Notes: generated from the sequence alone by a model not told the origin. A stretch of DNA of 43,145 nucleotides from an uncultured Brachyspira sp. (GCF_910578695.1 NZ_CAJTQJ010000016.1:1-43145), one strand, 5' to 3'; shown: positions 1 through 7,370, numbered from the stretch's first letter. A program made the numbers and translations.

Positions 1-54
1 AATTATATATAATTTAGCAAAAAAGGAGCTTTTTTAGTTATCTAGGACAGCCCC
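1..54. mobile_element. Right end of a MITE-like inverted-repeat element
   Basis: Bases 37-54 (GTTATCTAGGACAGCCCC) are the exact reverse complement of 43093-43110 at the other end of the window. The preceding bases match the right half of the complete copy at 13007-13118 (a tttagcaaaaaa-type stretch, then a run of T and AGTTAT). Only the right half is inside the window. No transposase is visible, so this is inferred to be a non-autonomous element. Confidence 0.6.
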
Positions 55-59
55 ATAAT

Positions 60-572
60 TTATAATAACAAAGCTGTTGCATTACTAACTCTCAAGATAT
101 TTTTATAATTTTCATAGTTTTTATGTTCATCAATATTATCATTTTTAAAAGAATAAGTTATATTTATTAATTTTTTAAAAGATAATTTTATTACCATAAA
201 ATAATAAGATTTTATTAATGAAAAATGTGCTTTTCTTATAAATGATTTCATCACTTTTGTGTTTCTAAAATTATCTTTGTAAAAACAAACATATTCTGTT
301 GTTAATTCATCAATCCGTTTAAAAATTTCTGCTTGAAATACCAAAAGAAATTCTTTCTCATTCTTATGTTTTTGGTTTTTAATAATATTTAAATCAAATG
401 AAGTTATGGCATTAAAATCTAAAGCACATATATAAATTCTATTATTATCTTCAATGAAAGATAAATAAAAGCGAAGATCTTTTCTATGTATATTATTATC
501 TTCTGTCTTAAATAGAATGCCTATTTTACTACATCCTATAGAATTTTTTATAGCTAAATCATTAAAATCCAT
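60..572 (-). CDS. Hypothetical protein, downstream of toxin cassette A
   Basis: A 170-residue protein that I do not recognise. It has mixed charged and aromatic residues, no signal peptide and no clear membrane segment. The start is supported by a ribosome binding site (AAAGGA) eight or so bases before the ATG. It is the first gene downstream, on the same strand, of the toxin-tailed sheath fragment and its 341-bp noncoding block. That is the usual place for an immunity gene in polymorphic toxin loci. The immunity role is inference from position only. The intervening terminator at 629-671 implies it is transcribed separately from the toxin. Confidence 0.6.
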   Translation of the reverse strand: MDFNDLAIKNSIGCSKIGILFKTEDNNIHRKDLRFYLSFIEDNNRIYICALDFNAITSFDLNIIKNQKHKNEKEFLLVFQAEIFKRIDELTTEYVCFYKDNFRNTKVMKSFIRKAHFSLIKSYYFMVIKLSFKKLINITYSFKNDNIDEHKNYENYKNILRVSNATALLL

Positions 573-628
573 AAAGCTATCCTTTACCTTATTAACTTTT
601 ACTAATTAAGGAACATTTTATTACTTAT

Positions 629-671
629 ATAAAAAATCGGTTGCCAAATACATAAACCTTAGCAACCGATT
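629..671 (-). terminator. Rho-independent terminator after toxin cassette A
   Basis: A ten-base perfect stem, AATCGGTTGC (635-644) with GCAACCGATT (662-671). On the minus strand it is followed by a run of six T. It would end the transcript of the 1060-1824 gene about 430 nt past its stop. Copy B (7057-7093) has one change that turns an A-U pair into G-U, so the stem is kept. Confidence 0.75.
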
Positions 672-913
672 ATTTATCCCATACTATTTATGTAGTTTTT
701 ATAAAAATATATAAAGAACATTTATATATAAAACAGATTAATATTAATTATAGATAAAAATAATAATCAATACTTATTATTTATAAATACTATAAATAAT
801 ACTCCCTTATACAAATATAATATATAATTGCTGATAAGTCAACTGAAATTATTATTTTTTGTTACTTTTTTCTACTTTTTTTTATTTTTTAGTTGACTTT
901 TATATTTTTTTAC

Positions 914-942
914 TTGACTTATTATAAAAACTTTATTAAACT
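914..942 (+). promoter_or_regulatory. Sigma70-like promoter for structured RNA A
   Basis: TTGACT at 914-919, a 17-base spacer, then TAAACT at 937-942. This puts the start at about 949, exactly at the first base of the structured element. It is identical in copy B. The -10 is weak (4 of 6). A second TTGACT lies at 893-898. Confidence 0.5.
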
Positions 943-948
943 AATATA

Positions 949-1071
949 TAGAGCTAGTGCGAACTGCAGAAAATTTCGCGCTCGCCTGCCGTGATATTTA
1001 GTATTTACTAAATTGATACGATGGAGGGATTCGGAAATATCCGGTGCGCGTCCTCCCCACTAGCTTTTTTT
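949..1071 (+). ncRNA. Structured noncoding RNA candidate A, convergent with toxin gene
   Basis: The outer stem AGCTAGTG (952-959) pairs with CACTAGCT (1058-1065) and runs into seven T, like a terminator. Inside are GCAG (966-969)/CTGC (986-989); a hairpin ATTTAGT/ACTAAAT with loop ATTT at about 996-1013; and GGAGG (1023-1027)/CCTCC (1052-1056) enclosing CGGA/TCCG. The second copy at 7371-7477 keeps all four helices with different bases. The 3' end overlaps the stop codon of the 1060-1824 gene on the opposite strand. I know no matching RNA family. The element could instead act in the mRNA 3' region on the minus strand. Confidence 0.55.
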
Positions 1072-1824
1072 ATTTATATTCTCTTTTCTATTTCTAGCTT
1101 TATTATCTATAATATGGTAATTTACTATTTCATAATAATCTTTTGTTTCATCTATATCTAAAAGAACAATAGTGTTTTTATCTTTGCCTATTCTTGTAAT
1201 AAAATTATGATAGTTCTGTTTATCAGGGTTAGCTTTTAGAACATATTCAGGTTTATAAAGAGAATTTGATAAAATATCTTTTGCTAATTCCTCTGTTATT
1301 TCTTTGTGACTATTTTTATTTTTAATTATAATATTCTCTTTTAAGCTAATTTTTTTATCAGTAAAACCATATTGTTTTTGTATAGCAGTTGTTAGTTCTG
1401 GGAAAATACATGCTTTTGATAAATCAGAATTATAAATTTTATCTATTTTGTCATGTATTTCTTTTTGCTCTTCTTCGCTTAAAGCTGTATCTGATTGTAA
1501 GCATTTATATGCTGTATTTTCACTCACATAATAATCGCCTGCTGAATACTCTTTAATGTTAGATACTGTTTTTGTTTCTAAAACATTAATTTTCCCCATA
1601 GCATTATTAGTAAAAAAAGAGTTCAAAAAACTTTCTGTATATGAACCTGCTTTTAATCCCAAATCTGCTGTTTCACTTTTTGATATTGTTTTTAATATGC
1701 CTGCCTCTAAATTAGTGTCGCCTAAGCTAACAATACCGAAAACTCTAGTATAATTTTCAGGTACATTCACACCTAAAGTTTTAACATTCACTATAACAGG
1801 CTGTAATGGATTAGGTCTGCTCAT
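1060..1824 (-). CDS. Tail-sheath-like N-terminus fused to PBECR/MuF-C-type toxin domain
   Basis: 254 residues. Residues 1 to about 110 read like the beginning of a contractile-tail sheath protein (NVKTLGVNVPENYTRVFG, then a SLGDTN stretch). The rest of a sheath, normally several hundred residues more, is absent. Residues about 92-108 (YSAGDYYVSENTAYKCL) resemble a small carbohydrate-binding-type fold. From LSEEEQK (about residue 113) onward the sequence aligns with the tail of the portal protein at 7476-9371: same order of strands, HKEIT versus HKEVN, YYEIVNYH versus NYEIVHFY. This matches the phage MuF C-terminal / Barnase-EndoU-colicin-RelE-like nuclease domains seen on phage polymorphic toxins. 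The stop codon sits inside the outer stem of the convergent RNA. It is probably a recombinant or truncated gene; nuclease activity is inferred. Confidence 0.6.
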   Translation of the reverse strand: MSRPNPLQPVIVNVKTLGVNVPENYTRVFGIVSLGDTNLEAGILKTISKSETADLGLKAGSYTESFLNSFFTNNAMGKINVLETKTVSNIKEYSAGDYYVSENTAYKCLQSDTALSEEEQKEIHDKIDKIYNSDLSKACIFPELTTAIQKQYGFTDKKISLKENIIIKNKNSHKEITEELAKDILSNSLYKPEYVLKANPDKQNYHNFITRIGKDKNTIVLLDIDETKDYYEIVNYHIIDNKARNRKENINKKS

Positions 1825-2060
1825 TGTTGTTATGCTCCTGCTCGCCTATAAATACAAAGTAAGTGACCTTACTTTGTGGCTCGCATTCGCTTTCCTCCTT
1901 TTATTGTTATGCTCGCCTACGCCTAAAGGCTTGACTTAATAAATTAAGTCAAGGGCTTCGGCTCACGCTTCCTTAATTATTTTTTATTAAAAATTACTTA
2001 ACGCAGATTTATTTTATCTGCATTAAATAAAGTTATTTTATTATTGTTATGCTCAAAAAA
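1825..2060. other. Gene-free stretch with three perfect hairpins
   Basis: It holds ACAAAGTAAG (1854-1863)/CTTACTTTGT (1868-1877), CTTGACTTAAT (1930-1940)/ATTAAGTCAAG (1943-1953) and GCAGAT (2003-2008)/ATCTGC (2016-2021). The second uses the same TTGACTT word as the cassette repeat. None is followed by a strong T-run, so they are not obvious terminators. I see no gene. Confidence 0.6.
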
Positions 2061-2104
2061 GCCTATAAGCTCCGAGCAATTTTCATTACTCGGCGGCTTT
2101 TTTT
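2055..2104 (-). terminator. Bidirectional terminator after the 2130-3065 gene
   Basis: CCGAG (2072-2076) pairs with CTCGG (2089-2093), with outer AGC/GCT pairs. There is a T-run on the plus strand (2098-2104) and another on the minus strand (complement of 2055-2060). It lies directly downstream of the 311-residue phage gene. Confidence 0.65.
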
Positions 2105-2129
2105 CGCTTTGTATTCTTATATTTATTTA

Positions 2130-3065
2130 CTAATTATTTATATTTTCTAAATTAAACAAAATTAATTCCTCTTTATTTACCTGAACTATTATGCTTTTTA
2201 TAAGTTCTACTACAGTATTGTTTGATACTGTTTCCTGATAATAATTTATCCTAAAATTACTTACAGCTTTATTGCTTACTATTCCAAAGCCCTTTTGTCT
2301 GTCATCTGATACGCTTTTGAAATTAATAAAATCATTAACTCCAAATACATTTTCTATATAATTTTGCGATAATGTTTGTATATTATATGCTAATTCCTGC
2401 TGTGTTTCTGTAGGGGCATTAATCAAATGAAGTCTTATAGTATCCTGCTTCCATTGTCCTATATAATTATTTTCTTTGTTTTCTATTCTTGATATAGGCA
2501 TTGAAAGACCTTTAGTATCAATTACTTCTACACTCAAATAGGGCGTTTCTAAATTAAGAGGGCTTAAATATGACGGATAAATCGCAGTATTTAATCTGTC
2601 TTTATTATAAATCCATAAAGGAATAGAATTATTTAATAAATTACTGTTTATTTTTGTAATATCATAAACTATAAAGCCTTTATTTTTATTCTGTAATATT
2701 TCTGCTCTATAATCATAATGATCTGCTTCCTTGTTATAAGCTATCAGAGAATGAACCATAAAATAATTATTGTCATAGCTTAAAATAAAAAGTTCAGGCA
2801 TTTCTTTAAAAGAATCGCTTAATGATATAGGAGTTTGTATAATATATTCTCCGATGTCCATTTGCCCTGATAAAGTCATTTCTCTGTTTTTATTAGTATG
2901 AATTGCTATATTATTAATAATTCTGCTTTTATTTTTATCTATTAAAATATAGCAAAAACCGTTTTCTAAATTAACTTTATTAGCACTATAGCATATACAT
3001 GAAACTGCTTTTGATGTAAACTCTTTTGAAGCTTTATTTAATAATTTAGTTTTCTCTCCTGCCAT
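2130..3065 (-). CDS. Phage-region protein of unknown function
   Basis: 311 residues, family not recognised. The sequence is soluble, rich in beta-type stretches, and has no signal peptide. A ribosome binding site (GGAGAAG) precedes the ATG. It follows the MuF-like gene by 26 bases on the same strand and precedes the sheath fragment, so a structural or head-tail joining role is plausible but unproven. A terminator follows its stop, separating it from the sheath-toxin gene. Confidence 0.6.
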   Translation of the reverse strand: MAGEKTKLLNKASKEFTSKAVSCICYSANKVNLENGFCYILIDKNKSRIINNIAIHTNKNREMTLSGQMDIGEYIIQTPISLSDSFKEMPELFILSYDNNYFMVHSLIAYNKEADHYDYRAEILQNKNKGFIVYDITKINSNLLNNSIPLWIYNKDRLNTAIYPSYLSPLNLETPYLSVEVIDTKGLSMPISRIENKENNYIGQWKQDTIRLHLINAPTETQQELAYNIQTLSQNYIENVFGVNDFINFKSVSDDRQKGFGIVSNKAVSNFRINYYQETVSNNTVVELIKSIIVQVNKEELILFNLENINN

Positions 3066-3091
3066 TTAAATAACTTCTCCGCTTTTATTTT

Positions 3092-3967
3092 TTATGCGTA
3101 TTCTTTTCCTTTTTCTGTGATTATATTTTTATATTCCTTTGGTATTTCATAAAGCCTATAAATTAAACGCATAGTACAACGGCAGTTTATAGGAATACCG
3201 GGCAAACCGTCCTCTATTTCATCAGCGTATTTAACATCTTTAGTTTTTTTGATTAATCCTTTTTTTAATGCCTCGCTGTCTCTAAATAAATAAAGTTTTC
3301 CTTCACGCTCCCAATGATTATTATGCATTTTATTGCCTTTTTTATATTTTCCTTGAGGATTGCCTACAACTCTAATATCTTTTCTATTCTTCCAAATAAA
3401 GCCTATTGCATTATTTTTCATTGCTGTGATATATGTCATATTAGATACAAGTTTATGCGATTGGTCTCTAATTATCATATTCTGCCAAGATGAAGTTTTA
3501 TAATTCTTTTTAACATCAGCAGGTATAACATCATTGAAAAAATCATATTCTAATTCTTCTAAGTTTTTACTATTATGAGGTATTGAGGCAAAGTTCATTA
3601 ATCTGTTCTTTATCTCTTCTACAGTATTTCTATCCTGAGTAGTAATATATGATAATGATACATTCGTTCTGATTTCTAATTCTTTTTTGAAATCAGGCTT
3701 TAAATCTTCTATTTTATATTTCTGTAATAGAGGAGATGTTTTGAATATACCTTTTTTGATAAACCTATTATATTCATTTTTTAATTTAGAACGCACTTCT
3801 TTATTTACGCTTTTTAATACTTTATCAAAATCCTTTTTTATACCCTTATCTATTGCCATTACAAGTTTCTCAATAGCGGTTTTTGATAAAATATCATTAA
3901 TACTGAATAAATTGTCATCGAAAAACGATTTTAATATCTTTTTTGCTGTGAAAAATAAGCTAAGCAT
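3092..3967 (-). CDS. MuF-like phage minor head protein
   Basis: 291 residues. The first half is helical and lysine-rich. The second half carries the features of the phage Mu gpF minor head family: WQNMIIRDQSHKL around residue 160, the W-K-N-R-K-D stretch near 195, a conserved H-rich segment (MHNNHWEREG), and the closing P-I-N-C-R-C-T-M-R motif near 265. These proteins sit at the portal and assist head assembly and ejection. Unlike many MuF proteins, this one ends soon after the CRC motif and has no toxin tail; the toxin tails in this region are on the portal and sheath genes instead. The 20-to-21-base repeated motif at 4000-4020 lies just upstream. Confidence 0.75.
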   Translation of the reverse strand: MLSLFFTAKKILKSFFDDNLFSINDILSKTAIEKLVMAIDKGIKKDFDKVLKSVNKEVRSKLKNEYNRFIKKGIFKTSPLLQKYKIEDLKPDFKKELEIRTNVSLSYITTQDRNTVEEIKNRLMNFASIPHNSKNLEELEYDFFNDVIPADVKKNYKTSSWQNMIIRDQSHKLVSNMTYITAMKNNAIGFIWKNRKDIRVVGNPQGKYKKGNKMHNNHWEREGKLYLFRDSEALKKGLIKKTKDVKYADEIEDGLPGIPINCRCTMRLIYRLYEIPKEYKNIITEKGKEYA

Positions 3968-3999
3968 AAATAAAGTATAAAGCTTTTTTATTTCTTTGC

Positions 4000-4020
4000 T
4001 TTATACTATAGTTAGTTTTT
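4000..4020 (-). promoter_or_regulatory. Repeated phage promoter-like motif, copy 1
   Basis: Plus-strand TTTATACTATAGTTAG followed by five T. It is the same 21 bases as 9432-9452 and differs at one base from 5841-5861. Each copy lies 33-60 bp upstream of a minus-strand phage gene. Read on the minus strand it is AAAAACTAACTATAGTATAAA-like, with a TATAGT/TATAAA core. Here it also overlaps an inverted repeat, AGTATAAAGC (3974-3983)/GCTTTATACT (3998-4007). Confidence 0.5.
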
Positions 4021-4023
4021 CAG

Positions 4024-4296
4024 TTAATTATTATAATGTCCGTATAAAGAAATTATTATTATAGATTTATTTGTATCATCTATTTTATATACCATTCTAT
4101 GATATTTATTTATGCGTCTTGAATAAAATTCATCATTTTTATATTTTAGTCTTTCTGGTTTTCCTATTCCTTTTCTAGGATTTTCAATAGTATTTTTTAT
4201 TAAGCTGTTGATTTTCTTTACTATAGATTTATCGTTTTTTGAAAATTTTTTTAGGTGATTTTCTGCTTCCTCAGTTAAATTAATAGAATAATACAT
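4024..4296 (-). CDS. YoeB/Txe-family mRNA interferase toxin
   Basis: 90 residues, the usual YoeB length. It shows the family pattern: an N-terminal EEAENHLKKF stretch, NPRKGIGKPERLK in the middle, and the C-terminal core YSRRINKYHRMVYKI, ending ISLYGHYN, with the expected E-R-R/H-Y-type catalytic neighbourhood. YoeB toxins cleave mRNA at the ribosome and are held inactive by a co-transcribed antitoxin. The ATG overlaps the stop of the upstream gene by one base (TAATG), so the two are translationally coupled. The partner is not an ordinary YefM. Confidence 0.88.
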   Translation of the reverse strand: MYYSINLTEEAENHLKKFSKNDKSIVKKINSLIKNTIENPRKGIGKPERLKYKNDEFYSRRINKYHRMVYKIDDTNKSIIIISLYGHYNN

Positions 4297-4808
4297 TATT
4301 GTTCCATAGCTTTTAATTCATCTATAGTATAACTTTTTATTTTACCTTCTTTAAACTGATTTACAGATTTATCAAAATAATCTTTTGATATTTCCAAATC
4401 TATTGAAAATTTAGAGGATAGAATTATTAAAAGCTCGGCAATTCCTGTTATAGAAAATAATACAGTAGAAGCATATTTTTCATTTGAACCTTTTTTTCTA
4501 GGTACTCTAATAGCTTTAGATTCATCATCAAATAATTTATTTTCTGATGCTGTTTTTACTATAGCCACACTGCTTATTTTTAGAAAAAAATTATTATATA
4601 TAACATCGCTTACCATATAAGGAGTATATTTACAAGTATAAAATTTCTTGTATTTTTCTAAAATTTTCTGCTTAGCATTTAAATCCATTTTCAATTTCTC
4701 ATTTTCTTTATTAATATGTCCTATTAGCTCATTTAATTCATTTATTCTATTTTTATAAAGTTTATTATCTTCTTCTAATTGTTTTACTTTATCTTCTGTT
4801 GAATACAT
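4296..4808 (-). CDS. Coiled-coil protein, probable antitoxin of the YoeB gene
   Basis: 170 residues, about twice the length of a YefM antitoxin. Residues 3-50 form a heptad-rich coiled coil (KQLEEDNKLYKNRINELNEL). The middle (about 75-140) is unfamiliar and includes VPRKKGSNEKYAS and a hydrophobic stretch near 120-130. The last 30 residues (YFDKSVNQFKEGKIKSYTID) resemble the toxin-binding tail of Phd/YefM antitoxins. I do not recognise the family. The antitoxin role is inferred from the one-base overlap with yoeB, gene order and tail. It has a good ribosome binding site (AGGAG) and its own promoter at 4828-4856. Confidence 0.6.
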   Translation of the reverse strand: MYSTEDKVKQLEEDNKLYKNRINELNELIGHINKENEKLKMDLNAKQKILEKYKKFYTCKYTPYMVSDVIYNNFFLKISSVAIVKTASENKLFDDESKAIRVPRKKGSNEKYASTVLFSITGIAELLIILSSKFSIDLEISKDYFDKSVNQFKEGKIKSYTIDELKAMEQ

Positions 4809-4827
4809 AAAATTACTCCTGATTTAT

Positions 4828-4856
4828 AGGTTAATACAAACTATAGAAAATGTCAA
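4828..4856 (-). promoter_or_regulatory. Promoter of the YoeB toxin-antitoxin operon
   Basis: On the minus strand: TTGACA (4856-4851), a 17-base spacer, then TAACCT (4833-4828), about 20 bp before the antitoxin ATG. Overlapping it is TCAACT (4853-4858) with AGTTGA (at about 4872-4877), an inverted pair that could be the autoregulation operator. The same words occur in the cassette repeat. Confidence 0.55.
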
Positions 4857-4882
4857 CTTAAATATAAAAATTAGTTGATTTT

Positions 4883-5203
4883 TTAATTAATAGAATAAAG
4901 TTCAAACTGCTGTTTAGTCATATTGTATATTAATTTGTAATTATTAAATGATATATCGCCTATTAAATAATTTAGATTATCCATAAGCACAAAAGGAATA
5001 TTGCTTATGACTGCCTCATCGGATTCATTTAATATAGAAACTTCTACATTTTCAAAATAAAAGTTCGGAAATATTTTTAAAGTATACTGTATGCTGTCAA
5101 TAGTCATCTTTTGAGTAAAGAAGCCTGTTCTTAAATCAGGATATTGTTCGGCAAAAGTACCCTCTGTATTTACTTTGAAAGGAAATGATTGAAGAAGCGT
5201 CAT
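4883..5203 (-). CDS. Phage baseplate plug-like protein
   Basis: 106 residues, all-beta pattern. Size and layout (FPFKVNTEGTFAEQ..., an aromatic strand YTLKIFPNFYFENVEV, then ISNIPFVLMDNLNYLIGDI) fit the small baseplate plug proteins of contractile-tailed phages (the DUF6983 type). Its ATG overlaps the TGA of the preceding gene (ATGA), so the two are coupled and probably work together. The assignment is by pattern, not by search. Confidence 0.5.
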   Translation of the reverse strand: MTLLQSFPFKVNTEGTFAEQYPDLRTGFFTQKMTIDSIQYTLKIFPNFYFENVEVSILNESDEAVISNIPFVLMDNLNYLIGDISFNNYKLIYNMTKQQFELYSIN

Positions 5204-5784
5204 ATAATAACCCCTGTGATATAATTACTTAATTTGCTTCCTAATTTATCAGCCTCATCTTTATAAACAGGCGTTAGAGTTTTCAAATCTAATCTGAATG
5301 AAATACCTTTTTGTCCTGTCTCATTCTCAATGCCGTATAAACCTGATAGAACAGCATATTTAATGTCGCCCCAAGGGGTAAGAATATTAAAAGTACCGCC
5401 CTTCTGTACATAATATTCTAAAGCGTCTACAAATATCTGATTTTTTATCATTTGAACAGTCCAAGGATTAGCCGAAGTGATTATATTATGAAGTATCACA
5501 GAAAAATCGGCATTCTGCTTTATTGCTCCGTCTATTAATAACTGCTTATTCAAATAAGGGTATTCCGAATATTCATTGACTATAAAAGGAATATCGCCGT
5601 TATAAGAAACTTCAAAGCCCACGAGCGGAAGAGGTACATATTTCTGCGAAGTATATCCGCTCATAATACTCACAGTATCAGGCAGAATAACAGCAAACTT
5701 ATTGTACTTTGCGGTTATAGACTGAAAATTAAATGCATTACTCTTCAAAACTGAAATATTGCCAAGCAAACTTTGTATTAACAT
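5200..5784 (-). CDS. Phage baseplate-like structural protein
   Basis: 194 residues, family not firmly recognised. No signal peptide. Beta-rich with a helical middle (PWTVQMIKNQIFVDALEYYV) and a C-terminal segment GISFRLDLKTLTPVYKDEAD. It is coupled by an ATGA overlap to the plug-like gene, which suggests a baseplate or tail-hub component. The repeated promoter-like motif lies about 57 bp upstream, so this pair probably begins its own transcription unit. Confidence 0.5.
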   Translation of the reverse strand: MLIQSLLGNISVLKSNAFNFQSITAKYNKFAVILPDTVSIMSGYTSQKYVPLPLVGFEVSYNGDIPFIVNEYSEYPYLNKQLLIDGAIKQNADFSVILHNIITSANPWTVQMIKNQIFVDALEYYVQKGGTFNILTPWGDIKYAVLSGLYGIENETGQKGISFRLDLKTLTPVYKDEADKLGSKLSNYITGVII

Positions 5785-5840
5785 TTATAAATATTCCTTA
5801 TTTCTCGGCTTTTATTATAGATTAAGAGGGCAGAAAAAGG

Positions 5841-5861
5841 TTTATACGATAGTTAGTTTTT
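5841..5861 (-). promoter_or_regulatory. Repeated phage promoter-like motif, copy 2
   Basis: Same as the motifs at 4000-4020 and 9432-9452 except for one base (TATACG instead of TATACT). It lies upstream of the 5200-5784 gene on the minus strand. Confidence 0.5.
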
Positions 5862-5878
5862 AATAGTATTTTATAAAA

Positions 5879-5908
5879 AAGCCGATGTCGGAAAACCGAC
5901 ATCGGCTT
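5879..5908 (-). terminator. Strong hairpin terminator
   Basis: A perfect 13-base stem, AAGCCGATGTCGG (5879-5891) with its complement at 5896-5908, and a loop of four A. A T-run follows on the minus strand. It closes the 6865-5933 two-gene unit. Confidence 0.8.
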
Positions 5909-5932
5909 ATATTTTTATTATGTTAAAAATTA

Positions 5933-6262
5933 TTAACTAACATTTTTTTTACATTCTTCCTTTTCAAAATCACATCCATTTATTTTAATAATGCAATTAT
6001 CATAATTATCTAATATTTTTTTTAATTTATTAAGATTTTCATCTAAAACGAAGTTAAATTCGCTTTCTTCTATTATATGACAATATTTTTCACACTCCAT
6101 AGAAGTCGGAATTTTATTTTTAACAGGAAATGTTATTTTATTACCATAAATAATATATTCAAAATAAATTATTGAATTATCATTGTTGGGATACTGAAAA
6201 GGTTTTTCTACATCTTGGTGATTTTCTAAAATAGAGTGTATACAATCAAAATTTATACCCAT
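5933..6262 (-). CDS. Hypothetical small protein, second gene after toxin cassette B
   Basis: 109 residues, acidic, no signal peptide, not recognised. It contains paired cysteines (MECEKYCHII near 55, and CDFEKEEC near the end). It starts three bases after the stop of the 199-residue gene, so the two form an operon closed by the terminator at 5879-5908. Position downstream of the toxin-tailed portal gene makes an immunity-type role possible; this is inference only. Confidence 0.55.
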   Translation of the reverse strand: MGINFDCIHSILENHQDVEKPFQYPNNDNSIIYFEYIIYGNKITFPVKNKIPTSMECEKYCHIIEESEFNFVLDENLNKLKKILDNYDNCIIKINGCDFEKEECKKNVS

Positions 6263-6265
6263 ATA

Positions 6266-6865
6266 TCATGCTACCTTTTTATATAATTCTTCTAAATATT
6301 CATGACGTTCTTCTTCATTGTTATTCAATAATATTTGTTCAAGTATGCTTAATAAGTAAAATATTGAATTATTACCATTCATAAGTGATTTCATATCTAT
6401 TTTATTATATGGTATATTTTCTATATTTGTTTTGCCCTCACTAACTTTTAATATTTTCAAAACCCTTGATAAAATATTATTTTTTGTCTTTAAAATAAAA
6501 TAATTATAAATATCCCAATATGCTTTATTGTAAACATATCCAGAAAATATATTTTCCTCATCATTTTTTACAGCTCTATAAAATTGATTCAAAGCTAAAA
6601 TGCAAGATTCATCGAATAGATAATTTATAGTATCTTCATCTAATTTTGAAGATTTGCTTATACATATTATGCCACTATCTAAACATAATGCTCTATATAA
6701 ATTATCATTACTAGATTTTCCTATTAAAATATGTAAATTAGGTAATCCGTCTATTTTAGCTTTAGCTTCAATAGCTTTTTCATATATAATACCTAGAAAA
6801 TCTATATAATTTATATTTTTATCTATATACTTAATGTTTTCTATATCTTTGTAAGTTATTTGCAT
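6266..6865 (-). CDS. Hypothetical protein, first gene after toxin cassette B
   Basis: 199 residues, soluble, acidic, not recognised. It has helical stretches and one beta patch (LHILIGKSSNDNLYRALCLD, then GIICISKSS). A ribosome binding site (AAGGATAG) precedes the ATG; nearly the same AAGGATAG sequence precedes the gene at 60-572, the corresponding first gene after cassette A. The matching position next to both cassettes suggests an accessory or immunity role. This cannot be shown from sequence alone. Confidence 0.55.
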   Translation of the reverse strand: MQITYKDIENIKYIDKNINYIDFLGIIYEKAIEAKAKIDGLPNLHILIGKSSNDNLYRALCLDSGIICISKSSKLDEDTINYLFDESCILALNQFYRAVKNDEENIFSGYVYNKAYWDIYNYFILKTKNNILSRVLKILKVSEGKTNIENIPYNKIDMKSLMNGNNSIFYLLSILEQILLNNNEEERHEYLEELYKKVA

Positions 6866-6911
6866 AAATACTATCCTTATTTTACTTATTAAAAATTAAT
6901 AAGAAACCTAA

Positions 6912-6941
6912 CCTTACTATTTTAAGAGTAAGGATTTTTTT
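6912..6941 (+). terminator. Plus-strand terminator without a visible plus-strand gene
   Basis: CCTTACT (6912-6918) pairs with AGTAAGG (6926-6932), followed by eight T. No plus-strand coding region precedes it; all neighbours read the other way. Confidence 0.5.
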
Positions 6942-7050
6942 ATACACTAAAATTATTATGTTTTACAAATTGATTTTATTAAAAAAGAATTTAGACTAAA
7001 AAGCCTATAATAAATTTAAACATTTTTTTACTCCTAATATTATTACTTAT

Positions 7051-7093
7051 ATAAAAAATCGGTTGCCAAATACATAAACCTTAGCAGCCGATT
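7051..7093 (-). terminator. Rho-independent terminator after toxin cassette B
   Basis: AATCGGTTGC (7057-7066) pairs with GCAGCCGATT (7084-7093) including one G-U pair. A T-run follows on the minus strand. It ends the portal-toxin transcript. Confidence 0.72.
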
Positions 7094-7335
7094 ATTTATA
7101 CCATACTATTTATGTAGTTTTTATAAAAATATATAAAGAACATTTATATATAAAACAGATTAATATTAATTATAGATAAAAATAATAATCAACACTTATT
7201 ATTTATAAATACTATAAATAATATTCCCTTATACAAATATAATATATAATTGCTGATAAGTCAACTGAAATTATTATTTTTTGTTACTTTTTTCTACTTT
7301 TTTTTATTTTTTAGTTGACTTTTATATTTTTTTAC

Positions 7336-7364
7336 TTGACTTATTATAAAAACTTTATTAAACT
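7336..7364 (+). promoter_or_regulatory. Sigma70-like promoter for structured RNA B
   Basis: TTGACT (7336-7341), 17 bases, TAAACT (7359-7364). Identical to copy A. The predicted start is at about 7371, the beginning of the structured element. Confidence 0.5.
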
Positions 7365-7370
7365 AATATA

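Larger units (their letters stand above)
618..958. repeat. 341-bp direct repeat, copy A
   Basis: Identical in length to 7040-7380 with no gaps (constant offset 6422). I count only four substitutions, at 665, 678, 771 and 802. It holds a minus-strand terminator hairpin at one end, a T-rich tract at about 846-912, an inverted repeat AAGTCAACT (836-844) / AGTTGACTT (891-899), and a plus-strand promoter at the other end. There is no convincing ORF in it. Confidence 0.92.

Noticed and set aside
949..1071. Structured element as an integron attC site
   Set aside because: The outer arms lack the required RYYYAAC/GTTRRRY boxes, and no integrase is present.
949..1071. Structured element as a group II intron, retron or diversity-generating retroelement part
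   Set aside because: No reverse transcriptase in the window, the element is far too short for a group II intron, and no template/variable repeat pair with adenine-specific changes was seen.
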